A stretch of DNA of 64,000 bases, taken from contig NC_092676.1 of the NCBI RefSeq assembly GCF_964355755.1, forward strand, positions 22,364,288 through 22,428,287, in the 5' to 3' direction. Positions 1 to 12,260 of this stretch are shown piece by piece (positions within the stretch are counted from its first letter, which is position 1; the number at the start of each line of letters is the position of its first letter). Under the pieces are notes generated by a model, which worked only from the letters and a program-made list of their open reading frames with translations, did not search any database and was not told where the DNA came from. Source of the stretch: Antedon mediterranea. Taxonomy: Eukaryota; Echinodermata; Crinoidea; Comatulida; Antedonidae. The translations under genes were made by a program, and so were the position numbers.

Positions 1-92
1 TGATGTCATATCACTACCATATTTAGGCATACCACTATTTGGGCACATCACACTTCACAAAAAAGAAGTTGGATGTGTAGACACAGCTTTAT
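1..92. mobile_element. MITE family A, truncated by window edge
   Basis: Right-hand part of a family also at 5496-5627, 53036-53168 and 54697-54839: CATATCACTACCATATTT, GGGCACATCACACTT and terminal GTGTAGACACAGCTTTA. Confidence 0.75.
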
Positions 93-3000
93 ACTAATTA
101 TTTTATATTCCATGTACAATAGCAAGGAATATGTTTTTAACACCTGTGACACTTTTCAGTAGAATATATATTTTTTTTTGAGTCAATAAATAAAGTGAAT
201 TTGATTTGATTTCCAATAGAAATTCTAACTAAATACACTTTTAACCAATTGTTATGTAATGTCCAAGTATTTTTATCAGACTTTGAAATTATTTTAAATC
301 TTTAAAAGTATTCAAATACAAATACTGAACTAATATATGAAGTCCTATTTTAGATATATGGTCTGTAGTACACTTTAAGTGTTTTGTTTTCAGTTACTTT
401 ATGTACAGTGAAAGCATGTTCTCTCCAGGTACAGTATGCATATCTTTTGAGTAAAGATTATATAAACAATGTGTTTTTGGATTAAAGTTGTACAAGAACC
501 TGACAGTAGGAAGATAGAAGCATCTCTTGTGTTGTATCCTATGGCATGATTAATGAGTTCACTGACTCAACATCTTGTTTATGTTCTGAATTCCAAGCTT
601 TAAATCCTTTAGTAAACCAGTTTTAACTAAAATATAATGGCATGATTAGTCTTTCAAAGGAAGAACTTATAGAGACCCAAACTTATACATAATTTAGTTC
701 CCAATTGAAGGCAGGGTTCATACAATGTACAGCACCATTATCTAATAGGGATGTTTTAATAAAATGTTAAATATTCGAGTTGTAGCTCTGTTTTTGGAGA
801 GAAAAGGCCAATGTTGGTATACCAAAAATATATCAGACACGACAAATGCAATGAAAAGTTGCAATAAATTATTTAAATAAAGTTGGTTGTTCCTAATAAT
901 TATTTGTTTCTCTGTTGTATTGTGTTCAATATTTTAATTAATTACTGCCTTAGAAAAAAGGAAAAAGAACAGTCACCGTTTAAAAACCTCAGAAACATGA
1001 TCAAGCAATTTTTATATTTTATTTTTTTTTTAAATATCAAAAAAAGTAATTAGGCTCCAAAATTTGATTCAAACAATTGTTCACTTCTTTATGCAAGTAT
1101 AACATTTACTGTATAAGAAATGACTACATTAAATTTATATACAATTTAGGCCAACTGTATAATATAGTTTTTTATTCCAAATCAATGGCCTACAATAACA
1201 GATCCAAATATATTCATTATGGACAAATAAAAACTCATTACTGGTTATTATGTGAAATAAATGGATAATTTTACATGCTATATTTTCAAAATCAATACAT
1301 CTGGGAATATAGCAGGTTTAAGCCCACCATCCATATAAACAGGCCGATGTATGAGACACGCTCTCACTGTACAAGTGTATATGTGAGAAATTTAACCGAT
1401 GTGTTATGGCTAAAAATCAATGGAATATGTTTTAAACACAAATCTATAAATGCTGCAAATAGTGTTTTCATGGTGAATCAATGCAAAGCTATGAATATCA
1501 AGAAGGTTGGGATTTTGTTGCGTCGACAGATCATGAGAGGAAAAATCACTTCGCATATGCTGGAAGTGATATTGGCTTATAAAAATCTACAGTTGATTGA
1601 TTTTAGAGTTAAAATTAAAAGCATTCTTTTAACTGTACTTACCTTCCCCGACAAAAGGGAAATTGAAGTCATCGAAGGAAAAGAACGAGTTACAAGTACC
1701 GTAAGCCATCTTATTTCGAGAGTTTGCTTGCAGAGAACCTCTAACATGGACCTAACTAACGTGAGCATTAATAATAATATGCATGATACGGTAAGGCTGG
1801 CAAACAATATATAAAGAGATGATAAGCGACTGCCTTGTTCAAAGCTACCCAGCTGTTCTTTCAAAGATATCTCTCACGCTCAATGAATTGTTAAACATGT
1901 TTGGGGCAGTGTGGCAACCAGTTGCGGCAAGCTGCGCAAATAGCACAAGGCCCCTGAACATGCATAACACATCCTGTTACCAATTGATTGCATGTGTATT
2001 GATCTTTTACTTGTGTATTGTTCTCAAGATGGTTGCTAGGTCAGGCGTAGAGAATCTTTTTAATTACATGTAACTGGTGCAGGACTGAAAGGCAGCTTCA
2101 AATTGGACCTAAGTCTATTGTCCTGGCTCTGTCATTCATATGCAAATCATTCTTGCCTTTTAAAAAAAAGTGATTTTTCCAATACTTTTCATAACAATAA
2201 AAACAAAGCTGAATAAAAATAGGCGATTATCAACCAATAAAAATGCTATTAAAAGGTCACTGGTAATTAAAAATATGATAGAAATTGAGAATATATGAAT
2301 TAATGAATTTTAAGCAGAAGAAAACAAAATCACAAATCAAGCTAATAATTATAGAATCAAATTACAAATTTACAAAATACTGTAGTTAATAAAACAATTG
2401 ATATTGTAAATTAAGTAATGTTTTTATTTCAATGGTAATGTTAATTTGAAAATAATAAATTAGTAATATATTAAATATTGTTAATATAAGCAATTTGTGA
2501 ATAATTTGGCATTTAAAAAATCAACTTTTACTAAATTTTAATATGATTAAAAACAAACATCTCATGTTGAATCGAAAAATCTTTTGTTTATACTAGCATG
2601 CCTCTTTAATGTATATAATTATGGTATTAATATTACATATTTACATTGTTTTATGTTTTAATGTATGCCTTGAGTGCTGGTGTGGCACGCATTATGGCGA
2701 CAGTGGTCCTTCAACCTCTTTTGCCACTCCTTGGCACACTCAAAGTGTATGTGTTGTTTTAATGTTGCTAAAATTAGATAAAATAAAATAAAATAAAAAT
2801 AAATGTATTTTCTTTCATAGTTGTTTGATCTGCACTTGGTGGATCACCTATTGTGATTGTATTCTTAATTTTAGAATAATTGATTTTAATTATGTGAAAT
2901 GTAAACCAAAGGTTATATGTTGTAACTATAAAGCTATACTAAAGATAGTATTAGCAACATGTTGTATGCATGTGGGTGGGATGGGCAAAACAGTATAACA

Positions 3001-3869
3001 TTTCTTGAAATAAATGTATAAAAATGTAAAGAGGAAAAGATCGGTTTAAGTAGGCATGAAGAAGACTATTTTTCACTATGGTTGTAAATCATAACTACTG
3101 TATAACAACATAAAAATGGAACAATTCGAACTGATAAAGTTCTTCCATTGTGTCTAAATGCCTATAAAAACCATAATGCTATACTACCATGTTGCTTCTG
3201 TTTCAATCTTTAAACAACAATGTAAAATCAATAAAAAGGAACAAGTGAAATTGAGAGGTAGTGGCTTGCGTTGATTTTGTTTGTTTCAAGTGTTTCTTTT
3301 GTTGGTCTTTGCATTTAATCAATAAAACAAATCAATGAAAGTTCACTTTAAATTCTTTTAACACTGTTTCTATTTACCTGCTTTCTTTGATTCATTTACT
3401 AACTGCATCTAGTATAAAACGTCTTCTTAAATGCTACAGTAAAATGTTATCAGGAAGGCGGAAAAGGTGGGTGGGGGGGGGGGGGCAGGGTAAGATGTCA
3501 GAGGGTTTGATTGAAACTATTGCATGTGAACGAAGTTTTAGTTTATACAACACGGCTTACTCAATAGCCATAGTGCAATTTTAATTCGTGTCTCATTGAA
3601 TCTATTTCTCTCCGAGAAGAGCACTACATCTTAATAATGTTTATAATTTATCTTTTATTTTCTAGATTCTAATTGTTAGGACCCATATGGAAACATTATT
3701 TAAAACTTTTTGTGTAGACTGATTCGTTTTGTATTATATCTATTTAAACATTAATTATTTTTACACTTTGTTCTGGCCCTTTCCTCTACAAGTTACATAC
3801 TAGTAATTAATAATACAATAAACGAAGGTCACTGATTGATATATAAATGAAAGTTATAAAATTAAAAAG
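93..3869. other. AT-rich intergenic DNA, no recognised gene
   Basis: Apart from the possible exon at 1643-1709 and the LINE-like ATAAAATAAAATAAAATAAA tail near 2779-2800, I see only AT-rich sequence and a G-run at 3470-3485. The 179-codon plus frame at 1275-1814 has no family match that I can see. Confidence 0.5.
1643..1709 (-). other. Possible first coding exon, unidentified gene
   Basis: AATAAGATGG gives a good initiation context. Twenty-two codons (MAYGTCNSFFSFDDFN then FPFVGE) run to a GTAAGT donor. The longest unexplained plus-strand open frame (179 codons, 1275-1814) overlaps in antisense, and more than one frame is open here, which lowers confidence. Continuation would lie at lower coordinates. 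Confidence 0.22.
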
Positions 3870-4085
3870 AAATGATCTTGGACAGGTCATCTTACACGGC
3901 AGATGGTAAATGGACAAAAGCTGTCATTGAATGGATACAAAGACACCAGAGATGGCACCAAGGAAGCCCTAAAGTGAGTTGGCACGATAAAAGAAATTGG
4001 TACAGTAATTTACATGGATAGAACAGTGCACAAAATAGAGAGTATGGAGTCAACTTGGAAAGGTACAGTATTCACTCTACAGTGG
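3870..4085 (+). pseudogene. Non-LTR retrotransposon ORF2 C-terminal relic
   Basis: With frameshifts and one stop, the plus strand reads LGQVILHGRW, then WTKAVIEWIQR, GSPKVSWHDKRNW, AQNREYGVNLERY. This matches the common LINE ORF2 C-terminus (LGH..R, RW.KAV.EW, RP..RW.D, AQDR..W..L) from memory of Jockey/RTE-type elements. The GAT satellite begins directly downstream, as expected for a microsatellite-tailed LINE. Confidence 0.6.
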
Positions 4086-4105
4086 GTTGAAAATGGCTAC
4101 TAGCG

Positions 4106-4532
4106 ATGATGATTATAATGTGTATGTTGATGATGATGATGCTTATGCTTATGATGATGATGAAGATGCTGATGATATTGATGCTGATGATACTGATGAC
4201 GATGCTGATGATCAAGACGACGATGATGACGATGTTGATGATAACAAAGACGATGACGATGCTGACTATGCTGATGATGACGATGCTGACTAAGACAATG
4301 ATAATGACTATGCTGATGAAGACTATGCTGATGATGACGATGCTGATGATGACGATGCTGATGATGACGATGCTGATGATGACGATGCTGATGATGATGA
4401 TGCTGATGAAGACGATGCTGATTATGACGATGACAATAATAATGATGATGTTGATGCCGTTGATGATGATGATGATGGTAATGATATGATGATTATTCTG
4501 CTGCTACTGATGATGGTGATGATGATCATCAT
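4106..4532. repeat. GAT/GAC trinucleotide satellite
   Basis: More than 120 imperfect GAT/GAC triplets with a recurrent 15-18-base sub-unit GATGATGACGATGCT. It yields Asp-rich and Met-rich open frames that are artefacts. Probably the expanded tail of the LINE relic just upstream. Confidence 0.92.
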
Positions 4533-4564
4533 CATTATGATTATAGATCATGCAAAACTAGTAA

Positions 4565-5495
4565 CACTGTTTGTGGCTACTGTAGATTTATTTATATACT
4601 AGATCAAACTTTGCTAACACAGAACAACAGGTGGCGATTATTAGAAATTAATCATTATCAATGAAATAATTAACTTGGACATTGACTTTATTTGTTTAAT
4701 TATTTGTTATCTGATTCATCTTATAAACTTGGCTTTCAATATAATTACGGTACACTACAAAATACCTATTAATCAACCATTTCATCATAGGCTGTACAAA
4801 TAATACATTTTTATACAATTAAAAAAAAAATTAAAATAAAAGATTCAAAGATGATCAAAATCTAAAGAATAAATTTGTAATGAAAAAAAATCATAAATTA
4901 GATACTGTAGATAAAACACATGAGGGGTTTAGTTAGATTTATGTATATTGCTATATTATTATATATAACTTAATATAAATAATATTTCATCAGCCTTCAT
5001 TAGAAAAGTTAACATTCATTTTGATTCGCTTTAACTGTATTTTGTCTTTTATGTGTAAACTGACTTTGGGGTTGGGTCAACCGGCTCAGCTACAGTGATT
5101 AAGTTCACTTAGGTTGACCCTGGTCTCCCCAATTTCAGTTTTTTGTTTTGTTATGTATACTGAGATCATAAATAGTGACATGAATGAAAAACAAGATTTA
5201 TTTAAAAGTGCACATGTATCATTAATATAACCAAAGGTCCTTTGTTTATGACATGCCAGTAGAAGTAGGTTACAGTAACAATTACTGACCATTAGTAATA
5301 ATTATGACATTAAGGTCACAATTGAAAGTTAGGCTATTAATTAAGGAAATGTCACTGATCACTCACTCATTACAGGTTGTCAATATGTGCTGTAATATGA
5401 TCAGCGTGTGAAAATAGAAATCCTTATTAAGTCTTCTCAGGAGGTCATTGGAATATTCAATGAAAGATTGGCCAGAACAGAACAATAGTGACTAA
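4565..5495. other. No gene seen
   Basis: AT-rich spacer. The 68-codon minus frame at 5086-5292 shows no domain or splice context that would support it. Confidence 0.5.
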
Positions 5496-5627
5496 TGCAC
5501 TGTCTATACACTATCAAACTAATTTGACAAAAAAGTGTGATGTGCCCAAATATGGTAGTGATATATCATCATGTCCATATACACATGGCACATCACATAA
5601 AGTTTGATAGTGTAGACAGAGCTTTAA
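5496..5627. mobile_element. MITE family A, full copy
   Basis: About 130 bp with inverted ends CTGTCTATACACTATCAAACT / AGTTTGATAGTGTAGACAGAG. The interior has mirrored GATGTGCCCA and GGCACATCAC plus ATGGTAGTGATAT. No coding. Confidence 0.82.
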
Positions 5628-5767
5628 GGAGTGATTTCCTAGCATTTAGGACAAACAAAAAAACATTTAATTCACACACATCCCTTCCCTCATCACATTT
5701 TGGAGTAACATCAGTTGTTTACTAACTAGACAAATCGAATTTGAACAATACCATCAAACAACATCAG

Positions 5768-5825
5768 TGGTCTAATAATTTAGGACATCTGCAGAAGGTT
5801 CCGGGTTCAAATCTCGGTTGGGATG
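5768..5825 (+). pseudogene. tRNA-Arg-like pseudogene lacking the anticodon loop
   Basis: AGTGGTCTAATAATTTAGGA with CATCTG resembles the D-arm side of an arginine tRNA, and CAGAAGGTTCCGGGTTCAAATCTC its variable/T-arm side with a normal B box. About nine bases that should hold the anticodon loop are missing between CATCTG and CAGAAG, the acceptor stem is unpaired and a T-run follows. Not functional, or a SINE head. Confidence 0.45.
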
Positions 5826-5829
5826 ATTT

Positions 5830-7184
5830 TTTTTTTATTCTCACAGATTTTCTAATCTTTATGGTTTCAAATTAATTAAATAAATTTCAGTAAATCACCG
5901 AGTGGTTTTAGAATTGTTTATGTGCCTATACAGTATAAGAGGGGGTTCATTTCATACTAAAGGCATGACCAACAGCCTGGTGACCTGGTTTGTGTATTTA
6001 AATCAAGTAAAATATAAAGGGGTGTATGCACAAGGTGCTGCCTCAGCTGCCATCATAATACTGACATAAAGAATTTTAAAAAATTTAAATTCTTCCCAGA
6101 CCAGACATGAAATTAGTAATTTTGTTTATAAATTTAAACAAATTAATGTCAAGTAATAAAAAACAAAATAATAATTTTGGGACCATCATAGGATGATTTC
6201 CAAAATTAAATGTTAAATATATTGGAAAGGTAAAGTAGGATTAACCTGTGAATCTGCACCAACATTTAAAAAACCTATTTCCCCTACCTGGATTTTCGAT
6301 CTCCCTGTTAAAATTAAACTTTCTGTATCTTTAATTACTTTAAACAAATCTGAAAAACATTACCTATTAGCCATTTAAGCAACTTACTTTTGTTATGCTC
6401 TATATTTTTTCTCCTTCGTTATTGACTTATATTTTGTTTATTGTTTTATAATGTTTTTTCTTTTATGTATTTCTGCTTACTTGTATTGTAGGGGCCCTCA
6501 TGAGACAAGGTATTGCTTCTAGTGAGGGCCCCAGTTGTTGTCAAATATAATAACTGAATAAATGTGTATATGAATGAATGAATGATTGATTTTGCTAGAC
6601 TTTTAGTATGTTCATATAGGGATCCCTAATATAGAAATGCATTGTGGGAAAATAAATTCTGTTGCAATTTTTTCAATCATATTTAATAGTTTTCCTGTAC
6701 TATAGTATAAGGAAAAACAAATAATAACAGAGAGTGGGAAAAATGTGTTAGTACAGTAAAGTGTATAAAAACTAATTTAAACTTCTATGAGAAATTTGTT
6801 TTTACATGGAATGGTCTTGGATGCAATTTATAAAAATGGTGATTACATATAAACTGATCTACAGTACAACTACTGTAGCTCTTGATATAAAATACAGTTT
6901 TATGCACTTGTTTTTGTAGTTAGTGTAGTTTATAGTTGTTTAGTCTACTATGCCTTTTATACAATTCAGTTTACCATTACAGTATTCACAAAGATTTCAG
7001 AAAAAGGTTATGAACTTTAAAGTATCATACAAAGTACTACAATTTGTATGTCTGAAATGAAAAAAAAACCTTTGAAAATTGTGACGACGCCTGATTAAGG
7101 ATGAAATATTCTTGATTTTTATATTTTATTTGAGAGAAACAGACATTAATAAAAGGTTTTAATAAAGTTGGAAGGTTTAAGGGA
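5830..7184. other. No gene seen
   Basis: AT-rich spacer. GGGGCCCTCATGAGACAAGG and CTAGTGAGGGCCCC at 6491-6533 form a small inverted repeat just before a TGAATGAATGAATG tail, probably the 3' end of a retroelement. Confidence 0.4.
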
Positions 7185-7452
7185 AATTATAATACTCTTG
7201 TCTCCCAATACCGACTCTCTGAAAACCGGAAACTCTAAAAAAAACCTGACTTTTCTTGAAGTCCTAACAGTCTCAAGTTCATTTTTAGTTGCATGCAACT
7301 GATGGTCAGTAAACCCTAACTCGAGCACGCGACTGCAGCCATGTACTGTACTGTATATGGTTTTGTTACCATTAAAACACATTCCGAATACCAGACTTTC
7401 CAGAAAACCAGACATATTTGGCCAGCCCAAAGGTGTCCGGTATTGGGAGAGT
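7185..7452. mobile_element. Pogo/Tigger-like MITE candidate
   Basis: TCTCCCAATACCG (about 7200) is mirrored by CGGTATTGGGAGA (about 7438-7450). Inside are repeated TTCCAGAAAACCAGACATAT-type and AAACCGGAAACTCT words. The minus-strand open frame 7146-7430 is the translation of this repeat. A degenerate relative is at 16492-16670. Confidence 0.5.
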
Positions 7453-7913
7453 TGACTTAGGTAAGTAGGTTGATGATTTCAAATCCAAATTCTTATTGGT
7501 AACAAGTAGAAATTGTTCTCATACTACATAAGCCTAATGTTAAGCATAACAACATGTGCTTTAGTGTGTGTCTCCATTGAGCGACACCTCTATTCACAGA
7601 CACTTCTTAGTAAAGGAGATCCCTTGGGGAAACTCCTAGCTAGGTGATACAGTACTTTCTGGTGGGAATACTTTGTTGGTGTCTTCACTTAGGTTTGGGT
7701 ATTGTTAAACTGTGCGAACCCAACGCAAACTGCACAAACCTCAAGTAAGTAGTTATTTGGAGGAGGTGGTTCATGCAAGGTTTGCCCAGTTTAGCCATAC
7801 TTTTAGGATTCTGCTTAAAATGATTAAACTGCTAATAAGTTCACTTTATATCAATATAATATCAATATTTATAATATTTCAAAATTAGATAATACAGTAC
7901 TACTACTACTTAC

Positions 7914-8240
7914 GGTTTCTCAAATCTTCAGCGATTGTGACATTGCTGGTACTGTATGATACGACCGGATACATGGCTCTCTGCATGTATGAATGAGAAT
8001 GCGCCACCGGAGGGTGGATCTCTGCGTGTCCATTCATCTGTCGTGTGTGATCAACCAACCGCGTCTGAAAACTTGAGGTAAGATCGGCAGAAGAAGCAGT
8101 AAAATGTTCATGGTCTTCAAATATGGTCTCATTAACAAAATGCCTGTTTGGGTTCATCCCAAATCGTGGGTGAGTTTTGCGTTGTGCCTCTACCGTTTTA
8201 GATTTGTTTGAGCATAATTTACAAATCACAACGATTTAAA
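7914..8240 (-). other. Candidate exon of an unidentified gene
   Basis: Open minus frame of about 105 codons ending at a consensus GTAAGT donor (7908-7913). The product includes HPRFGMNPNRHFVNETIF, SFQTRLVDHTRQM and SYMQRAMYPVVSYS. It is His-rich, without low complexity and without a known domain to my eye. The true start is unclear: an ATG at MNPNRH or an upstream acceptor. The sequence is richer in GC than its surroundings. No partner exon identified. Confidence 0.4.
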
Positions 8241-8450
8241 ATCCTGAGATGACTGAATTGTTTAAACACGATGCAATGTGCAAATCAAACCATTGTTTTG
8301 ATTTCAACCTGAGGTGAAGAAAAAAATCATCAGTATTAATTTTGTATTAGGTACAGTTTATTCATTCATCTGGAAAAATAGAGTATCTTGGTAAAACTTG
8401 GTACAAAGTACCACCAAGTATCACGATAATAATATTAATTTACAGTTAAA

Positions 8451-8785
8451 GCCCGGCACACACTAGAGCTTTCGGCTGAGCCAACTGCCACGAGTAACAC
8501 AGTGTGCGCCGGGAAATTCGTGAGGAATCGCCCACACGTGCTGCTGAGGAAAATATCTATCATGTTTAGTATTTACTCAAGTGTGCGCCGAACTTGAGCA
8601 GACAGATCACTAAAAAATTCCACTGCGCTTAACATGTTTTGATTTATTATATGTCAGCGCGTGCCGTATAGCATAGTAAGTAATTATCCAATCAGAAAAT
8701 CGCGTACTGAAGAGAACGCGATCACAGTTTGCGCCAAATTTTTTAGTGAGCCAAGTGTTACTTGTGCCAGTTGGCGAAAAGATGT
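8451..8785. mobile_element. Foldback repeat with GTGTGCGCCG motif
   Basis: GAGCCAACTGCCACGAGTAACAC near 8475-8500 is mirrored near 8745-8778. CCCGGCACACACT / AGTGTGCGCCGGG forms an inner inverted pair, and GTGTGCGCCG recurs at 8580. Boundaries are approximate. The open frame 8661-8894 runs out of this repeat. Confidence 0.55.
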
Positions 8786-8894
8786 ACAGGTATGGTATTA
8801 CAGTAATCTTAAAGATGGAACTACATTACAGTTAATGTTTGATTACAACCCAAGTCAACATATCAATTGTTTTCAATTTGTTTTGTTGCAATGA

Positions 8895-10439
8895 TTTCAA
8901 TTGAGGGTGTGGTTATTTAAAGACTGAAATTTTGCAGCTCAATGGGCTAGACCTATACAATTGACTATATAAGCAATTAGTTAAGCAAAAAGTACTGCAT
9001 ATTCTGTGATAATATTATGTGAAACACTTTCGTGATATACAACTGATTTTAAAAGTGGATCAGAGACCTAGTACTATACAAATACTGAAGGACTCAGTTG
9101 ACATGCAATTTCTACCCAATCACATGCACATATATATTTTGCTATAGTAGGCTACCACCTTTTTTTACCTACAGTAGTACCATGGCCTTGGGAAATGCAA
9201 CAGATTCCACCAACACCCTAATGAATCAACACACTGTACACTTCACTCCACTTGCTAAAAGTCTGTGCAGTCATCCATTTGACCACATTGTTAGGTTCAA
9301 ATCAACCTCAAAATAACATGTTTTAAAATACTTTTTAAGATAAAGTTAGTAGCCTTTATGAATTTCAATATTCATTTATCAAACTGTCGTCAAGATAAAA
9401 AAAATTACTCGATTAGAAGACATAGACGTTGAAACAGGTCGGAAGTAACCTCTGAAGTAGTTTGTTTGTTGTACGCCCTGTGTACTGCACGCTTTTGGTA
9501 ATCTCCCACTCTCCCAATGTGATTTCTCCCAATGTGATTTCTCCCGAGATTTTGGATAAAACAAACGTATTTAAATTATAATTTCTACTACTGTACTGTT
9601 CTCTAGACATTAGAGAGAGAAATGAGAATAGGAAACATAATTAATTTTGGTCAGTAAGATGTTTACGTGACTCCATATGAACACCTTACAATTCAAAATA
9701 GGGTAGTATTCACTTAGGAAAATCATTCATTAATTTTATGTGAAAATAAAAATCTGGCTTCAAAATTTGTTGATGGTAGGGGATGTACTGTAAAACTAAC
9801 TTTCTTATTTGTCTGGCCCTGATAGTAATACAAGGTCTCAATTAAACAATAGTTATTTATTAATATTTGTATATAGCACAACATATAAAATTAAAGTATA
9901 TGAGATCAAGTTAGTATTCTGAAGGTGCTAAAACCAGGTAGTTGCCATGCTAAAACCAACAGCACATGATGAACTGTTTATGAAATTGAGATGATGCTTT
10001 TAATAGTAAACACATACTCAGGCTGTCAACATTTATTATTAAACTAAAGCTGGTAAAAATATATTTATTTTCATATGTATCCCTATAGGTTTGTATAGTG
10101 AACTGCAGTCAATATCAATCAAAGTCAACCTGGTTACACTTTGTGTGGCTTCTCACTGAAACCAGCATTACCACCAAAAACTCGTCAAAACAAGTTAGTT
10201 ATCATAAATTGCCATTTAAAAGCAATTTAAGATGAAAAAACTACAATTTTTTTTCAACCATCTGCTGTACATATATTTCTAAAGTAAAAATAAATTTGTA
10301 TTCAAATTTTCCTGTTAATAATATTTACAGGAAAAAAACAAACAAAAATGTATTGATATGGACAAAAATAAGAAATTGAGAATTGTAGCAGACGATGTTT
10401 CCCCATTGAAAATTCTTAAGAGAAAGTATCATAATTAAT
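8895..10439. other. No gene seen
   Basis: AT-rich spacer. CTCCCAATGTGATTT is directly repeated at 9511-9545. No exon with supporting splice sites found. Confidence 0.4.
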
Positions 10440-12035
10440 TGGTTATCCGCAACGAAGTTGCAGGATAACCTCTTGTGATTGTACGAAATCATCATCAACA
10501 TCAACTTTTTATTTCTCTTCTTTCTTTCTGTATGATTTTTGTGGAACGCTTTTCTCGAAAACTTGCAAACATAACATTTTGTAACTTTCTCAACATATCG
10601 TCATGCACATGAAGATGTGCAGCGAAGCTTTTCATGATGTTTACAATTGAGCAACGTGACTTACGTGCGATTTAACGATTTTGTCGTATTTAACATAGCT
10701 CGACAACCAAATAACATTTCAACTTGAAACTTTGCAAAAGTTTAATTTATATCATGCGCTAACTTTCTGTTGAAAAAAAATTGCGTGTTTTACACAAACT
10801 TACGCGCGCACATGCATATAAAATTTCAAAATGCGCAAAATTAATTTATAATCAACTTTCTACGCGTTTCATGTCATTTTAAGCATGTCAAAAATTCCCA
10901 CGCGTGCGCAAATTTTAACGTGTGCGGTGCGCACGTAGCGTTGAAAACATAATTTTTTCACGTGATTTATGTTTTTTCAGCCTTTTCTAGTAATTTTACC
11001 AACTTTTAAACAATTTCGACTTAAAGTTACGTCATACGAGCACGTCGAATTGGACAATTTGCGCGCGTTTTTGATGAAAAAGTTAAAAAATTCGTCAAAA
11101 TTATGCCTTTTTTTAAACAGTCGTAATTTCTAAACTGCACGGTCAACTTTTTGTGGATGACATTTTCAGGAAGTTGATGAGTTGTAGACATCGGATCATG
11201 TATTAATATGGCTAACCGGACATTGTGACGTCATCGTGTGGCCACGCGAATATACAATTTAGGATTTTTGTATCTTTCTTCATAGCTCATCACATTTAAT
11301 AGAGCGCTTCTCCACTTATTCGTTTTCCATTTTCACCCCGATTTTAATATTGTGTAGGTCAATCAACTATCTTTCGCATGAGTTAAATTTTTTTAAATTT
11401 TTGTTACGTCATCATGCCTAAAAATTTAAATTAGGTGTGGCATTAATTTCATCTTTACAGTAAATTTTAATCTGTTATAGCTCGTAAGAATAAAATCTGA
11501 TAATCACGATTAAAACGTTTTCTAGAAGCTATTTGATTGCAGATAGGAAATAATGTAAAAATGTTGCCAATCGGATGTTTTTACGTCATCATATGGCCAG
11601 TTAAATAAAAAAAGTCGTATTTTCATCTTTTGCGTCATAATTCATTACATTTAAAAGAGCGCGCATCAATATTTTACGTATTTTAATTTCTTCTACACAT
11701 TAATATGTTGTTGCCGAGATAATTTGCTTCCGAAATTGCTACCTTAGTGTTTCATTTTGATACCGTCTCCATGTTAAAAATTGAAATAAATGGCGGGTCC
11801 CGTAATTTCACCTATTCTACACTGTATATAATATATATACAGATTATACTGTTTGTACTATATACTATATGACACAAAATTGACAGAATTCAGCACTAAC
11901 AACTATTATCATATTCATCAGTTCAGGTCATAATGCCATAATCTTTTTCTGTGTGGAATATTCCAACGTATGACGTGCACGTGGCGTTTGTCGTGCGGAT
12001 AACTAACTCGTCAAAGTGACGAGTTACATGTCTAG
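10440..12035 (+). mobile_element. Helitron-like non-autonomous element
   Basis: The right end has a 9-bp stem hairpin AACTCGTCA-AAG-TGACGAGTT (12005-12025), then ACATGT and CTAG followed by T, the layout of a Helitron 3' end (hairpin, short spacer, CTRR, host T). The left end has another hairpin, GTTATCCGCAACGAAGTTGC AGGATAAC (10442-10469); its exact 5' terminus is not fixed. The 1.6 kb between differs from the surrounding DNA: CG-rich words such as ACGCGTG, GCGCGC and ACGTCA recur. No Rep/helicase frame is seen. Confidence 0.5.
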
Positions 12036-12119
12036 TTGTTTTTTAATACTATCTAACTACAACCTTTTTTGTTGTTTTTGTGAACAACAATATTGTCTCC
12101 TTAAATCAACCATTCGGCA

Positions 12120-12260
12120 CACTCAAACATTTCTCTGTCCCCTTGGGTGTCCCCTGACTGGGGGTTGACTGTAGTGTAAAAACATATACAGTATTTCCCC
12201 CTCGTTTAGCATGAAAGTGTTCCCTTAATAGGGATGTCCCCTGAGGGATGTCTATTTAAT
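12120..12260. repeat. Dispersed repeat D (GTCCCC..AATAGGG) copy
   Basis: TGGGTGTCCCCTGACTGGGG, TTGACTGTAGTGTAAAAACATAT, TTCCCTTAATAGGGATGTCCCC. The same phrases occur at 30672-30845 and 47975-48085 and, weakly, at 18430-18535 and 20250-20440. Probably an old pogo-like MITE family. Confidence 0.5.

Noticed and set aside
4087-4489. Asp-rich and Met-rich open frames
   Set aside because: Direct translation of a GAT/GAC satellite in two frames; no other coding evidence.
5768-5825. Functional tRNA gene
   Set aside because: A and B boxes are visible but the anticodon loop is missing and the acceptor stem does not pair.
7146-7430. 94-codon minus frame
   Set aside because: It is the translation of a Tigger-like MITE with mirrored ends.
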